Shown here: one piece after another, positions 11,497-24,601 of the stretch
Numbering within the stretch: the stretch's first letter is position 1
How the letters are laid out: each line of letters begins with the position of its first letter
DNA from: Acanthosoma haemorrhoidale
Taxonomy: Eukaryota; Arthropoda; Insecta; Hemiptera; Acanthosomatidae
NCBI GenBank assembly: GCA_930367205.1
Contig: OV884009.1
Coordinates: forward strand, 101,329,189 to 101,393,188
Reading direction: 5' to 3'
Length of the DNA stretch: 64,000 nucleotides
Position numbers and translations under genes: made by a program
The notes under the pieces: model-generated
Database searches by the model: none
Told to the model about the DNA's origin: nothing
The model's input: the letters and a program-made list of their open reading frames with translations, nothing else

Positions 11497-13051
11497 TCAA
11501 GACAATTATTGAAAGTAGGGTGAATAAACTGAAATCGGTTTCTCTGTAAACAAAGCAAGCAATGTTCAATATATATTATATTATAACAATTATTCATATT
11601 ATTTACACAATCTTACCTGTAAACAAAGAAACGATAAATACAGTTTATAACTATCACTTCTCTATTCACACTCTATTGACTACTTTAGTTACTAAATACA
11701 ACCTTTTTGTATCATCTCACTTTTTAGAATATTGCTGATAGCTCCATCTAGTGGTGGTCAGTAGAAGCAGCGAGGCAAATTCCAGCTAAAGAGAGTATAC
11801 TTTCTTTGCATATATACATAGGAAAGTTGGTGTCAGGGAAGTCGTCTTCCTGACAAATGATGAAGCTCGTCATTGAAAATCGAATTTTTTACTTACATGA
11901 ATAACAAATTTGAAAAAAGTATCGAAAATAGCATCTATATATTAATTTATAATAAAAACTCAATTAGATAGCTGCATGTACCTTTTCATCACATTAAAAG
12001 CACATCAGTAAATAGCTGAAATTCGTATTAATAAAAACAAACTTAAATCCGCTATAACGAGATAAAAACACACTTCCCATTAATGTTTTTATTTCGATAT
12101 TTTTTAATTTGGTGTTAGTTTCCTTTACCGTGGCTGGACTATAAGTACTTGAAATATTCATTAACAACGACTTCTGTTTTTGAATCAAGACAGAATGAGA
12201 ATATTGGAAGGTGTTGCGGAATAAACCTTATTTATATTAATTTTAGTAATAATTTTAATAAACTTTAGTTATATAAATAATCAAATCATTTTTCCCTGTA
12301 AGGTAGGAACATGTATACAGGAACATGGAAGGAGAGTTAATGGAGAAAGATTCTCAGAATAGTGTTCCCATTGCCCACTGGATGCCGTTACAATACATTT
12401 CTCGTTGGTGGAGAGAGGTTGAATCTGCTAGTTTTCTTTGTATGCCGAAAGTAGGACAATTAAACACAAGTGGAAATGAACACCGGGGTGGGGGTCGGAC
12501 TTAAATTAGGAACTAACACTTTGCAGAGTAAGGACTCTTATTTCACTATCTCTAATGAATTTAAAATGAGTTTTACCGAATTCTTTCTACTTTATGCTTA
12601 GTTAGCCTAGTAGCATTTTTCATCAATATTTAAATGTTTTCCTTTTTAATTTGTACCCCTAAAACTGTTGTTTATCGAGTATGAACTAAATTGCGTTGCG
12701 AATATAGAAATGAATAGAAATAGAAATAGAAATGAATGAACCCTTAAAAAACACATCAAACATAAAATAAATAAAACTTTTAGATTTGTGCTCAATATTT
12801 GTCATTGAGTAGAACGTTTCCATCATCTTCAAGATGTTATCTTTAGGCACTCAAAAAAAATCTAAAATAAATTCAAGCCTTTTCATTATAATTCGTCATG
12901 TGAAGTCGGCAAGAGTAACATGTATCATATAACATTGCAGTTTTTTAAATACTTCTGTTTTGATTTGTAGCAGCTTAGAGATGTATCCCACATTTCTACC
13001 ATTCACACAGAGACTATGGAGTTTTATATAATATTATTATATCTGTAATCC
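10628..13051. other. AT-rich intergenic DNA, no gene seen
   Basis: Contains the (AT)n microsatellite at 11433-11492 and a short GAAATA-type simple repeat near 12707-12736. A few short frames exist but none carries recognisable motifs; the 78-codon minus frame at 11361-11597 is mostly translated microsatellite. Confidence 0.55.
11433..11492. repeat. (AT)30 microsatellite
   Basis: About 60 bases of uninterrupted AT dinucleotide repeat. Likely to vary in length between individuals. Confidence 0.97.
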
Positions 13052-13915
13052 CAATACCTCCCTGGCAACTTTTTCAGACAACATCGCAGTCCTGTCATCC
13101 CAGCCAGATCCTGAAACGGTCTCCCATAACCGTCAAAGACACATTGACGAGATAGAGAATGAATTCAACCGTTGACCGATCAAATGTGCTGAAGGAAACT
13201 GGATCCACATTGCAGTTATCCTCCGTCGCAAGTGTCCATAACTTGTTTTCACTTCGGATAAATTAGATTAAGACGGAACTCATAGACGAGAATACATACG
13301 CGAGAACACACATAACATGTACATAGAGAACATACAAGAACGTTTGTTTACGCTTTGAAAAACACAATGTACCACAGAAAATTGCATACCATCCCTCGAA
13401 AGAAAATAACCTTCTAATCAAATAAGTCATACTAATACGGATATTATCAATCACAAGTTCCGATAACAATAGATAATGGGCCTAATTTGGCCAGCAACAG
13501 AAAGCTTCATAAATATTATTCTAAGACCACGAAATTTTACCAATACTTATTCAAAGCACAGTTCTTATACAGCTATTACCATAATTCTTTTCCAAGATTA
13601 TCATGGCAGTGCCTCGTGGCCTCCTGTCTTTTTATAATATTGGGAGTCCCGGCAGTAGCCATTTTTTTAAGTATGACCTTAGCGTCTGTGGCTCTCGCGC
13701 TCTTGTTCATCCAGTGATGTGGCAGATGCAGGAGCGTGATAAATATCCAAAGCCACGGCTATATCTTTCTCGTGCGAGGTAGGAGACAATGATATATACG
13801 TAACTTCTTTATTGAAAAGTCAATGAACCAGCATTAGAAGGTCCCTGGACTATGCATATTTGTATATATCGTATGAATGAGAGTGTGAATGCTAAACTGT
13901 AAAAATGGGATGAAT
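13052..13915 (+). mobile_element. Old, decayed Jockey relic
   Basis: Patchy similarity to the Jockey family: RT segment around 13055-13250 (related to the NTFLATFADD region, with the catalytic FADD changed to FSDN), then pieces near 13380-13480 matching the ISIENKLL region, then 3' UTR from about 13600 (GTGCCTCGTGGCC, AGCGTCTGTGGCTCTCGCGC) to the GTATGAATGA motifs near 13870-13910. Many indels and stops show that this copy is much older than the one at 8337. Several short open frames inside it (for example 13487-13717) are remnants, not genes. Confidence 0.75.
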
Positions 13916-16900
13916 GAAATGATCGATCACAAATGCTTACAAAATTTCACTAACTAACTCTGGGAAAATTTAAAAATAAAGCACTGTAAAGTGGTCTCAT
14001 CTGAAGGATGCCACTTTGAAACGTTTTGCTGAAGTTGAACAAGAAGGTAGCTGAAGAGATTTGGTATTGGCGAGGCCTGTATTCGATTCGGTATAGCACA
14101 GATGGAAGAGTACCGGTCACCCTTTGTCTTTTTCTAATAATTATTAAAACAATTGGATTATTCACACATGCAGCTGGTTATTCCAATGTACACCTACAAT
14201 GATAACATGGTCCATTCACCCAGTTCTAATGAAGATGCATAGGTGCGATTCTACAACCAGTTGCACACAACGATGCAATCTTCAGTTGATTAAACACGTC
14301 GAACTAATTTAGGACTTATTTCTTTTAAGGGTGGGTGCAGTGTCGGGACGTGTGTCCCCTGCTGTGGGAATAAGGACGGAAACGTGACGGGGTATTCCTG
14401 GAGTGGGGAAAATTAGTTAACTCCTCTACAGGAAGTCACTCGGAACTGTTCGGAAGTGGCCACGTACCATTTGCGGTCTGGGATCCGTTACACATACCAA
14501 GCGACCTGAGCTCTTTGGACCTACCTAAAACAAGTTCATTATCGGGAATTTTAAATGTGCTGGATGAGCCTAACATGGATTACATATTTATAAAATAAAT
14601 TCTCATGTCTAAAATAAATCAAGAAATGTTAAATTTAAAACTAGAAAGAATTATTTTTTCACCCGTGGGTCTATCTGCCTTATTGTCAGGACTTCGTGAG
14701 TCTCCTTTTCAAATTAAACGTATGAGAGTGGAGTCTCAAAGTAGAGGGAGAACCATGGAATGTTACATAGAGGTCTCCTTTGATATGGGAAAGTGATAAT
14801 AATCCATCAACATAAAACATGATTAATGTCATTCATGAATCATCTGAATCATTTTTTGTTCATCTATAATATCAAATAGGGTGTCATCTTAATTTATTAT
14901 ATCCACGTTGTAATTAAGATTATATAGTTTTTATTTTGTTTTTTTCGTACCATAATTACAAAAAAACCATTGAAACCATCACTTACGTGGTGATAACGAA
15001 GTTGTAACACAACTATAGTAGAGTTATGAAATTCAAGAGGTAATTTTATTTGAGTTTGATTGCAGTTTAATGCACTATTCAGAGAATCAGGTTGATTTCA
15101 TCATTGATTCAAGTTATCTCACATTTACAGCTAAGTAGGTAAGTACAGTTTAAAATTTTATCAAAGTTTCGTTAGAGAGTTCTTTTGAAAAGACAATACA
15201 TTTGACAATTATTTTTTTAAATATGAAAATCAGTTTTCCAATGATAGGATTTATTTGAGGTTTTTTTTTATAGAATAGAAAGATTTTATACAGAAATTGT
15301 TTCATGATAAATCTATCATAAATTGCATGCTTGGAATATTGTTGAATAGTTTAGCTCCATCAACTCATACTGATTCTTCAATAAATATTTACCTTGAATA
15401 GTTGTTCACTTTGTAATTGTGGTCGGCATATAGATTAATAACTTAATGATCTGTCTTTAACAGTATAATACTAAAGTATTTGGTGTAAGGTATTCATGAA
15501 ACATACATTTAGGCCTGTATTAACAGGATGGATTACATATATAATGTGTCAGTGGTAGTACATCGGATTAGCTATGTATTGCAAGTCAAAGCACTCATAA
15601 AAATAACGTTTTGTCAACCACAAAAGCTGAGTGCAATTTTCAAAAACATCATATGTATGCACATCGAGAAGTCAACCCAATGGAAACGGTATAAACTCTT
15701 TTTTTTGGAAAGAGTGGCTAAAAAACAATAAAGCTTAAACGGGCAAACCATATTTAAATTGCAGATTCCATGACACTTCCAAAGAGCGGCTTTATTTTTT
15801 TTGTGAGAAAAATATGGCACTGCGGGGTGAGACCGTCCTAGCTTTTTCCTGAATGTATCCTTGATCTAAAGTTCATTATAATGTCATTATTTACATTGTC
15901 TATTTTTTTAAATATAAATTTTATTATTTGAATATGACAAATATTTTCTGTTATCTCTCTCCTCGCACTCTTGTGTGAAGCGGTGGTTAAAATACCCAAA
16001 GTTCTGTTTTCGGCTTTGAATAAAGCTTGTTAGATAGAGTATTTGTCTCACTCGTCCCCTCGGTACTCGGATGTTAATATTTCATTAACAGTAAATGGAA
16101 AGTGGTTTTATATAATCTGTGACAAGTAATCCAACTGTACGTATATAATATCCAACGTATCTATATACCATATTATATAGGACACCATATTGATCATGTC
16201 AAGATCCAATTTTTTTATCGAGCAAAACCAACATAGGAGCCTATCCGAGAGCACTACCAGTGAGTGAATTAATTATAAATTTTCCAAAAGGTAGTAAGCA
16301 TTTTACGCCATTATTGAATATATAACAACCGCTTACTTTTGATGATTATAACAATGATTACTATTTGTGATATGCAATCACACAGTTTTTAACAATATCA
16401 GCCTAAGAAAGAAAATATCAAATTTGTGAGCTCCTGATCCCATTACTATATTTTCCTCAGATTAATATGATATTAAATACTAGTCGATCCAAGTATCAGT
16501 GGCATAACACTTTATTACTTATTATTCTTGATCAAATACACGTGAGCTAAAACCTTTCTATGAATTGCAGATATTTTTCATTAGGGACTGGTTTGTATGA
16601 TTTTAAACAATATTTACTACTATAGAAACACAGTTGAAATATGACTTTATTTAGGCTTGTTGGAGCACGTCCTACGAACACAAACACTTAAAAAATTACT
16701 TGGTATTTCCTTGGAATAAACTAATTCATTTTGTTTATTTATCCATCTTGGTCACTCTTATTCACCATTTTGACTAAATAAAATAGTAAATAGCCAAAAC
16801 ATTCTGGAAAAAAACAATTTAAATTAGCTTGAATGATAATAAACACTCAATCACTATGGCTGTGTAGCTAAACTTTATTTTCATATGTGTGTGTGTAAAT

Positions 16901-17091
16901 AACACGTCATGTAACGTTTTTCTTAATTTGTAAAGTACAATTTTGTGCTGTGTAAGTTAATGTGAGGAATTAAAGATTAGAATATTTGAAATAAAGCCTT
17001 AAAATGTCGTTTCTTTCGTTTTAAGACAAACTCAATTGAGTCTTGCTCGCAGGAAATACATTACATACTTTAGGGTCTTGTTTCTAGTCTG
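13916..17091. other. Intergenic DNA with two unidentified patches
   Basis: Mostly AT-rich. A GC-richer block at about 14320-14580 is unrecognised. A 63-codon plus-strand frame at 14605-14796 has an ATG and ordinary amino-acid composition but no known motif. Near 15960-16080 a block with TTGAATAAAGCTTGTT followed by TC-rich DNA resembles the end of an LTR (poly(A) signal plus U5-like sequence), but no partner or target duplication was found. Confidence 0.4.
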
Positions 17092-17370
17092 TGCTATGGG
17101 CGGCACTGGAGAAGCCACTATGGATTAAGAGCGTATCTTGGTAAAAAGACCAGTATTGTAGAAGTGCGTGCTGTGGGAGGAGGAGCCACTAGGGATTAGG
17201 AGCGTATCTTTGTAAAAAGACCAGTATTGTAGAAGTGCGTGCTGTGGGAGGAGAAGCCACTAGGGATTATGAGTGTATCTTTGTAAAAAGACCAGTATTG
17301 TAGAAGTGCGTGCTGTGCGAGCTATGGGCGTAGATTCCACTATGGATTGTGAGCGTATCTTTGCAAAAGG
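17092..17370. repeat. 71-bp minisatellite, about 4 copies
   Basis: Units spaced at 71 bp (repeat phase at 17170, 17241 and 17312) share GCGTATCTTTGTAAAAAGAC and CAGTATTGTAGAAGTGCGTG. The first and last copies are more divergent. The array is followed immediately by a run of ten G at 17398-17407. No convincing reading frame runs through it. Confidence 0.88.
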
Positions 17371-18712
17371 TTTGGCATCGTGAATCTGGGTGCTTTAGGG
17401 GGGGGGGAGGCTTGGCAGACCAAAATCTACCGATCTTTTGAAAATGCTGTTCATAGGACAACTGAAACCTTTCTTGCTAGATTTTAACATATGAGGATGA
17501 TTTAGAAAGACGACGGATCATAACATGCAATTTTTATTGTTATCATTTCTCTTTACACATCAGATCACAAGTTGTATCTGTAATCAGTTAAAACTTGTAT
17601 TGGACCTAAATAGCATTAATTAGAGATTTAATGTTTCTTAAAAAGTTTATTCTAATTTTTTTGACAAAATAAATGTTTTGTTTTAATATTTATATTTCCA
17701 CAACTAAAGGTTTTGTTAATGAAGGAAAGGATGGATATAATGCTTTTAGCGAGTATAGTGGGTATGCGACGGAATGGGATGGGGACTCTCTCATCCTTTG
17801 GGAACGGAGCCTCTAACTGGACTCGACTGCTTCCGCTCGAGGCCACTGTCCTCACTTAGTTTTAACAGCGTACACACTTGTCCCTTTTACCCCCCCCCCT
17901 CCAGTGTTATTGCTCAATAAAATCAACCGGTGTTATTAACTTGTTCACGTTGCCCACCCTTTGCCCTTGCAGGTCACCACACTTGTCCTGGTCAGTTCGC
18001 CCTTAAATGTGGCAGTCCTAGGGCTCTGCCTTGAGTAGCGAGTACTCATTCCAGCCCGTTGAACGTCACAGTAACCATAAACAGTTGACCCAATAGTCAG
18101 TGGCATAGACATTTGATTAATCAAAAATACTTCTTTTTATTCTATTGAAGTCACTATGACAGAAGTGTGTGAAGAATAAACCACGACACTAAGGATACCA
18201 TCGCATAAAGAGTAAAAAAAATATTTTATATCACCCCTAACTGTTTGATTGTAGAGAACTTAGATCAGATAATATTGGGATCTAATGATAACTATGTCAT
18301 AAAAGTTAATTTACAATTTGTTTTCAAGACTAAAAAAAAAATACAATAATTCCGTGATTAAAATATTTCTTTTTGTTTTTTTCTTCCTAACTTCCTAACT
18401 AAAGAGATTTAAAGGGGACCTTCCGTATTTTTCAATTAGTCAGTATTTGATAAGCTAGTTATCGGTGATGAAGTAACCATATTCGATGAATATATTTTCT
18501 ACGTGCCATTTTTAACGTGTCTTAAACGTGGCAAAAAAGCAGATCTTTAAATTCTTGAAATCTTCTGGACCGTGACTGCACAAAATGTAAAAGTTATAGA
18601 AATAAAAAGCTTCATCACGCTCATTTTTCTTTGTTTTTACTCTCCTTAATGACATCTTAAGAATGTAAAGTACACATGTTGCTGAACATATTTTTCAATT
18701 TAATTCAATCAT
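17371..18712. other. Intergenic DNA with GC-richer patch
   Basis: Contains a run of ten C at 17890-17899 inside a GC-richer stretch (about 17740-18080) of unknown origin. Short frames here show no recognised motif. Confidence 0.45.
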
Positions 18713-19058
18713 AAGTTAAATAATCTTTGTAGAGGAGAATCTTTTAAAAGAAAAGCTTCATTATGAAGTACAAGAAGAACACTGGTATATACAAATATTA
18801 AGAGTTACGTTTCTACATACTGGGTGGAATGTGTGGGAGAAAGTGTCTGGGAACAAGTGGGGTCTGGGCCTAAAGCTGAGACATATATGTGTAAGAAAAG
18901 GGTAAGATTCTTGGAATAAGGAGTAAGGGAAGTAAGGAGGGTTGCTTACTTAAAAATCACAAGAACCATAAGTGACTCTATGAAGTCACGAGGCAGGTAT
19001 ACTATTCTGCTCAGGCCCCTTCTACGGGTTCTTGACATTATCTTAGCATTATAAAACT
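18713..19058 (-). repeat. Dispersed repeat, copy A
   Basis: About 346 bp matching copy B at 22794-23138 along nearly its whole length with scattered substitutions and small indels. In copy B the minus strand reads AATAAAGCTTTTCTTTC at its end, a poly(A)-signal-like terminus, so the repeat is probably the 3' end of a retroelement inserted in minus orientation. Near the other end the minus strand carries CTGCCTCGTGACTTCATAGAG, which resembles the junction of Jockey ORF2 and 3' UTR. Assignment to a Jockey-related family is inference. Confidence 0.7.
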
Positions 19059-19957
19059 ATAGCAAACATATCGTAAAACACTCTGTGCCTGTTTAAATAT
19101 AGAGCCTCCGCATGCAAGCTGAAATCCATAAGTGAAATCGCAAAGACCATAAGATCATCAGAGTAAGCAAGGCTATGGATATCGAACCACTCCTAAGTTC
19201 CATTGTCCAAGGAAATATCTCGTGGTGCTATCTATTTAGGATATCATCAAGAGTAACGAAGGGCCCACAATTCATCCTCCCTTACAGCAGTAGTAGCATT
19301 AAACCTCTCAAACCATAAATGTTGGCCTAACAGCATTTCTACAATTAGTAGGTATTATTCGATAAAGACGGTGAGTTGTGCAAGAATTCCTTTTTTTTTT
19401 TAATAGTTTTCCAGGGAACACTTCTTGGTGAGCAGTCGATCCTGTTTTTTCAACAAATATTTGCCTCGGAGCAAACATCTATTTTTGGTTGTCCACTAAA
19501 ATGCGAATCATTACCTCTAAGATCCTACTGTATATCTTGAAAAATGTTGAAATATGGATACAATTGCCACTAGTGTAGTGTATGCCTTCTTAATACTAAC
19601 TTGTATTTATCAGCATGTGGTAGAATAGCGTTTCATAAGCAAGAAGGGAAAAGCATTGATTTAGATTTCAATATCGCACTCATATGAATGGCCTGGAGGG
19701 TAGTATCATTTTCAATACTGCCATATGAAGGGTTTCAGCAATCAAAGGTGATTAAATACTTGGCTGACGAGATCGTGTATCATTGAAAAGTGCCATTCAT
19801 TCAAAATGTGTTGCTAATAAAAAGAAAACGATGTTGAAACATGACAGAGTGGAAGTAAAGCAGGAGAAGCCTTTAACGAAACTTCTGTATATTTGTATCC
19901 GTGATAGAAAGGTTTTTATTAGGTGAAGGGTCAAATTAAGGGACCCTATGCTACAGA
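19059..19957. other. Intergenic DNA, no gene seen
   Basis: No recognisable coding or repeat signal. Confidence 0.5.
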
Positions 19958-20127
19958 ATTAAGTATAATGAAGAGTCATTAATTAATAAATAAATATTTT
20001 CCATTATGTTGAGTAGGGTATCAAATTAAAGGTGTCAAATTCCATACTTATAATATGAAATATGTTTTGATACTTTAGTGGACTATAATTACAAAAAGCC
20101 ATCAAGACTATTTTCGTAGTTTTTACA
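19958..20127 (+). repeat. 170-bp direct repeat, left copy
   Basis: Matches 20919-21089 at high identity by eye, in the same orientation, about 960 bp away. The shared core includes GTTGAGTAGGGTATCAAAT and ATGAAATATGTTTTGATAC. The boundaries do not show TG...CA LTR ends. Confidence 0.85.
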
Positions 20128-20918
20128 AAAGTCTTCATTGTGTGGTGTATCACGGTATACATGATTTGTTCCTATAGTTAAAGCAGATTAACGCAGTTTT
20201 TACAGAACTTCCATTAAAGTTTTGTGAGGCCACGATAAAATATCATTAGATGGATATTCTTTTGGGTAATATATTAGCAATTGACTTTTCTTTTTTTTCA
20301 AGACAGTGACAATAAAATTGACCAAAATGATATAATAAATGAAATGAAACACTTTTGAACAATAATAAATACAAAAACGTTCTAATTGCTACAAAATCCG
20401 TTCATTTCTTTCCGAAACTGTTGCTTAACTTTATATTTCATTTCATAACTACTCGCATTATTAGAATTTTAATTATAGAGTAAGTTGAACCAAGGATATT
20501 TTTTTATTATATTGTTAGGTTTGCAACAGTGTGTGGGTATACCCTTTCTCGAGAAATGGGTTTTTCGATAAAGTCACCATTTTGTACCAATGGATGGGTT
20601 ATTCCTATAGCTATTTAAATTAAAGATTTCCACGATTTCTTTCCTATATAAAGGTATATAGAAGTTAATCGTCGGCGGTTAAGCTTAAAGAAAGAATAGG
20701 AAAGAGGGAAACGAACTACACTCTCAAACTTCTGTAAAGAGACTGCTTTATTCTCCTTAGTAATCCGACCTACATAGGATCATGGGTTGTTTACCTCCCA
20801 TGATCGTATTAGTTTACAACATAAACTTGCCTCTGGCTTTAACATAGATAGATATGTATACATGAATAATTACTTGGATTGTTGTTTTTGTAAGGTTTAT
20901 TGACGTTCATCAATTACT
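20128..20918. other. AT-rich DNA between the 170-bp repeats
   Basis: Roughly 790 bp with no clear reading frame. If the flanking repeats are terminal repeats of one element, this would be its non-coding interior. Confidence 0.4.
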
Positions 20919-21089
20919 AATTAAATATAATGAAGAGTCATTAATTAATAAATAAATATTTCCCATCATGTTGAGTAGGGTATCAAATAAAAGGTCTCAA
21001 ATTCCACACTTATAATATGAAATATGTTTTGATACTTTAGTGGAATATAATTACAAAAAGTCATTACGACTATTTTCGTAGTTTTTACG
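20919..21089 (+). repeat. 170-bp direct repeat, right copy
   Basis: Second copy of the repeat at 19958-20127. Similarity begins at AATTAAATATAATGAAG and ends at CGTAGTTTTTAC; sequence outside both ends is unrelated. Confidence 0.85.
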
Positions 21090-22029
21090 ATAAAACCACA
21101 GGTCAATGAGAAATGTACTCGTTCCTGTGAGAGAGAAACACTGCGGTTACGTCCAGTCACTTCTGTGCTCACTTCGAAACAGTGACTTTTACTATTAAAT
21201 TTAGAGCAGTCAGATTAGAAACTAGATCTAATTTAGTAGTAACATATCAGTTTATTTTTTACTCTGTGTGACCTCCCTCAAAATGACAACGCTTTTCCCT
21301 AGTAGTAGAAATGATTATCTATTGATTTGTACTTATTTTATATAATTTTTAGATAATTTTAATTCACTTAATACTTAATAGTTTTTCAATATTTTAATTG
21401 GCAATTAAATTATTCTATGATTGTTTTGTTTTATTTTAAATATTATTTTTATTAGATTTTGTATTGGTTTGAAATATTTATTTATTTTTACTGTCTGATA
21501 AAGTGTATTAAGTTGTAGGCCAGTGGATGACTAATAGCTTAGTTAGTTTAAAATAATGGAGGATATACTTGATGCGGAAAATTATTTTTCTACAACTTAT
21601 AGCAATTGAAGTGGAAATATTTTTGAAAGCTCCCGTGCCGAAAACTAGAGAATCTGTGGCAAGCTGTGCTTTGAAACTTAAAATACCTACTTACCAACAA
21701 CTGTTAAGCCTCATTAAAACTAATTGCCAAAGGTAGGAGGGAAAAGGAGCTAAAATAGGCTACTTGACTTAACTGCCAATCTTAACGATTTTATCCCATC
21801 AAGTTTTATTGCACGAGCCTTTATTATTGCCTCTACTAATTTGTAATTAGTTCAGCTCCAATAAATGTTACTTTATCCTCTTGCAGCCCTTTAAAGAAAA
21901 ACGTCATTGCTACACCAAGTAAAGCAGCTACTTAAGTCAATCTCCTATTACTTCATCGATATGAATTTAGTTTTTACATTTTCTCCTTTTTTTATTTCTC
22001 ATATAATAAGTTCTGTTATCTAAGGTTGT
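21090..22029. other. AT-rich intergenic DNA, no gene seen
   Basis: No clear coding signal. It could include decayed upstream parts of the gypsy relic that follows, but I cannot show it. Confidence 0.45.
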
Positions 22030-23530
22030 TTAAATTTGTCATATTTCCAACCGGAAAATATTAACAATAAGGTAAGTTTATTAGAAAATCCTAATGAAAT
22101 GTCTCCTAAATTAACCCTTTCAGGAGCTAATGCCCCAGTAATGATTGCAGCCCTAACTTCTAAGAACCACTGGAGTAGTCTAAACGAGGAGCTTCCCCCT
22201 GACACACAGCACCAGTTAATGACCATTCTGAAAAAATTCAAAACATCTTCTGCTCATGGGATGTCGATAATTTATTAGCTTCCAGTTGTGCAGGTTGGTC
22301 AGGAATGCTTTATCTTTGGATTCAAAATCGTTTAGTGGTTATTAGAATACGAACAGATTTGACAAAGATTCATCTCAATTTTTACGAATGACCCAGTTTT
22401 AATGGTATTTGACCATTTTCTTCCTATTAAGCTACACACTGATGCAAGTTATATGGCCAATGGTACTATTTTTTTACACATTATAGATCGTCAACAATTC
22501 CGCCATTCCGTACTACAGTAAATGCACGACACCTCATGAATCAAGATATCACTCCCATAAGACAAATTTTCTCTTGATATGTACGGGACACGTCAGGTAG
22601 ATTTCTACCCGATACCTACCGTTCTTGAATCTTGGCATACCGTTTATTCAAACATCTTAGGAAAATTAGGCGTGACTAACTTCTTGATTTTATTGACGTT
22701 CCTCGAAATACTGTCTTATTTTCCTTACTTATAAACTTTGATAAAAAAGCTGATAATGGCATTTCTTCATTTGACCCATGACACGACTAGTCGTAAGTTA
22801 AATAATCTTTGTAGAGGAGGACCTTTTAAAAGAAAAGAAAGAAAAGCTTTATTGTGAAGTACAAGCAAAACACTGGTATATACAAACATCAAGATCTGCG
22901 TTATTACATACTGGGTGGAGTGTATAGGGACGAGTGGGGTCTGGGGCTAAAGCTGAGACTTATATGTATTAGAAGAGGATAAGGTTCTGGGAAGTAGGAG
23001 GGATGCGGTTGCTTACTTAAAAATAAAATAACCATCAGTGACTTCTATGAAGGCAGGTATACAGTTATGCTCAAGCTCCTTCTCCTTTAAACATTATATA
23101 TAATGTTAGCATTATAATATTCTTAGCGTTATAAAACTTTATGTCAAGGACGATGTTTTACATCCCGTTATTTTCAAGGATTTTGTTCTAATCCTCAAAT
23201 ACAGCTTCATTTTAATGCCACGGGTTCCTGTAGAGCTAATGAACAAGTTGAAAGACTTATGGGAAGGTTAAACGACATGTTAACAGTAGCTGAAAAGTAT
23301 GACAGTCGTTCATGGCAAGATAAGTCGCAGACATTCAACTCGCTTTAAATACTACACCCCATAGTGTAGCAGAGGTATCACCTATGATGAATCAACGTTT
23401 CTTGACCTCTTGAATTAAGTGTAGCTGGAAAATATTTCACTGGGAATTCTCAGGTGGATTTAAGAGAAATAAGAGATCTAGAGGCTCAGAAAATTATTCG
23501 CAGATTATGGAAAAAAAAAACAATTTGTGC
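22030..23530 (+). pseudogene. Decayed Ty3/gypsy pol relic (RNase H and integrase)
   Basis: Broken frames keep ordered pol motifs. DPVL followed by KLHTDAS near 22390-22450 is the start of the RNase H domain. YPIPTVLESWHTVYSNILG near 22603-22660 matches the beginning of an integrase core of the form PIPK...FHTIHxDxLG, with the first catalytic Asp replaced. CFTSRYFQGFC, then NATGSCRANEQVER near 23215-23255 and MLTVAEKYDSRSWQD, form the end of the integrase core. Stops and frameshifts are frequent. A dispersed repeat (22794-23138) has inserted between the two integrase halves. An 80-codon frame at 22036-22278 may be a further remnant but is not recognised. No LTRs were found. The element differs from the one at 24003-28746. 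Confidence 0.75.
22794..23138 (-). repeat. Dispersed repeat, copy B, nested in gypsy relic
   Basis: Second copy of the repeat at 18713-19058. It interrupts the integrase of the gypsy relic, so it arrived later. The minus-strand end reads AATAAAGC followed by a T/C-rich tail. A clear target-site duplication was not found. Confidence 0.75.
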
Positions 23531-23997
23531 TAACTTAGAACAAGTTTAATATCAAAGGAAATAAATTCAGTACTTTATAACAAAAAAAACTCAGAAATAT
23601 ATGAATTATATAACTACAGGAAATTTCACTTTGATTCAAAAACACTTAATAAATTATTTTAAAAACATAAATTACATTTTTGACAGAAAATACTTCGATC
23701 TATTTGTTTAAAACAGTCTTCTAAAAATCTAATTTTAAATCTGTGTGCTACCATCTTTATGGACCTTGAACCAAAATCAGAACTAAGAAACTTAGATAGC
23801 TTCTGAGCTAGTACTTGAGAAATCTTAAACGTTATTGAAACGTACTTAATATTTGTAACGTTTGATTTGTTTTTCCATATTATAAGTATATTTTAACTAA
23901 AAACCAAGTTATATTGTGGAATATATATATTTAAAGTTTCAGACTGATTGAATTATTTTTACGACCGTAAAGTAGAACATACATACGACAGACCAAA
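23531..23997. other. AT-rich intergenic DNA, no gene seen
   Basis: Stop-rich in all frames by inspection. It separates the old gypsy relic from the younger gypsy element. Confidence 0.5.
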
Positions 23998-24002
23998 CAC
24001 AA

Positions 24003-24599
24003 TGTAGCAAAGCGCTAAATATATGTAAATTACCCTACACTCTGGTTATTAATGTATTATAATATAATGTAAATCTTTGCAAGCTTCTTGTAATAAACCA
24101 GGGTCGCGGCAGTGGCAGGGAGCCAGGTAGACATAGGGGCACCTATAGGCGGTCAAATAATCCAAGTGGGTGAGACCCTAGCAGCCATAAAAAACACACC
24201 CTTTTATCCCAATGGTCATAAAACTAAAAGGAACTCGCCACCTGTGTATCGTAAAACATACCCCTGTCAGCCAACTCCACCTTTCACTAGGTAGGGGATA
24301 GGGTATTTAAGACCAGGAGATTAAGGACTGAAACTACTCTCTCTCTCTGCTGCCCTATGAGTCGTCACCCTGTCTCACAGTCTTGAGACCCCCTGATGCC
24401 TCGCGCCTACCACACTGCCGTGCCCCTCTGTACCCTTTTCTTTTGAACATAGTGTATTGTCGGGACACATATCTATCATAAATGGAGTCAGATATTAAAC
24501 GCCGACATGGAACAATGGTCCATGTTATAAACTACATCAATCCGCACTTGTCACCAGGGCTAGAGTGATCAGGCACTACCCTAGTGACGCCCCCCGACA
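24003..24599 (+). repeat. 5' LTR of gypsy element
   Basis: 597 bp, from TGTAGCAAAGCG to CCGACA. GGGTATTTAAGACC near 24300 is a plausible TATA-like core promoter, followed by a CT microsatellite. It lacks 37 bp that are present in the 3' LTR (about 28538-28574) and partly in the solo LTR at 48282-48950, so the loss occurred in this LTR. Confidence 0.95.
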
Positions 24600-24601
24600 A
24601 T

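Noticed and set aside
11361..11597. 78-codon minus-strand frame with an Ile/Tyr run
   Set aside because: Its middle is translated (AT)n microsatellite, so it is not evidence of a gene.
19958..21089. LTR retrotransposon with 170-bp LTRs
   Set aside because: The repeat ends lack TG...CA, and no primer site, purine tract, coding interior or target duplication was found.
24112..24294. 60-codon frame repeated at 24112-24294 and 28224-28406
   Set aside because: Both lie at the same place in the two gypsy LTRs, which are regulatory, and start at a GTG. It is a duplicated non-coding frame, not a gene family.
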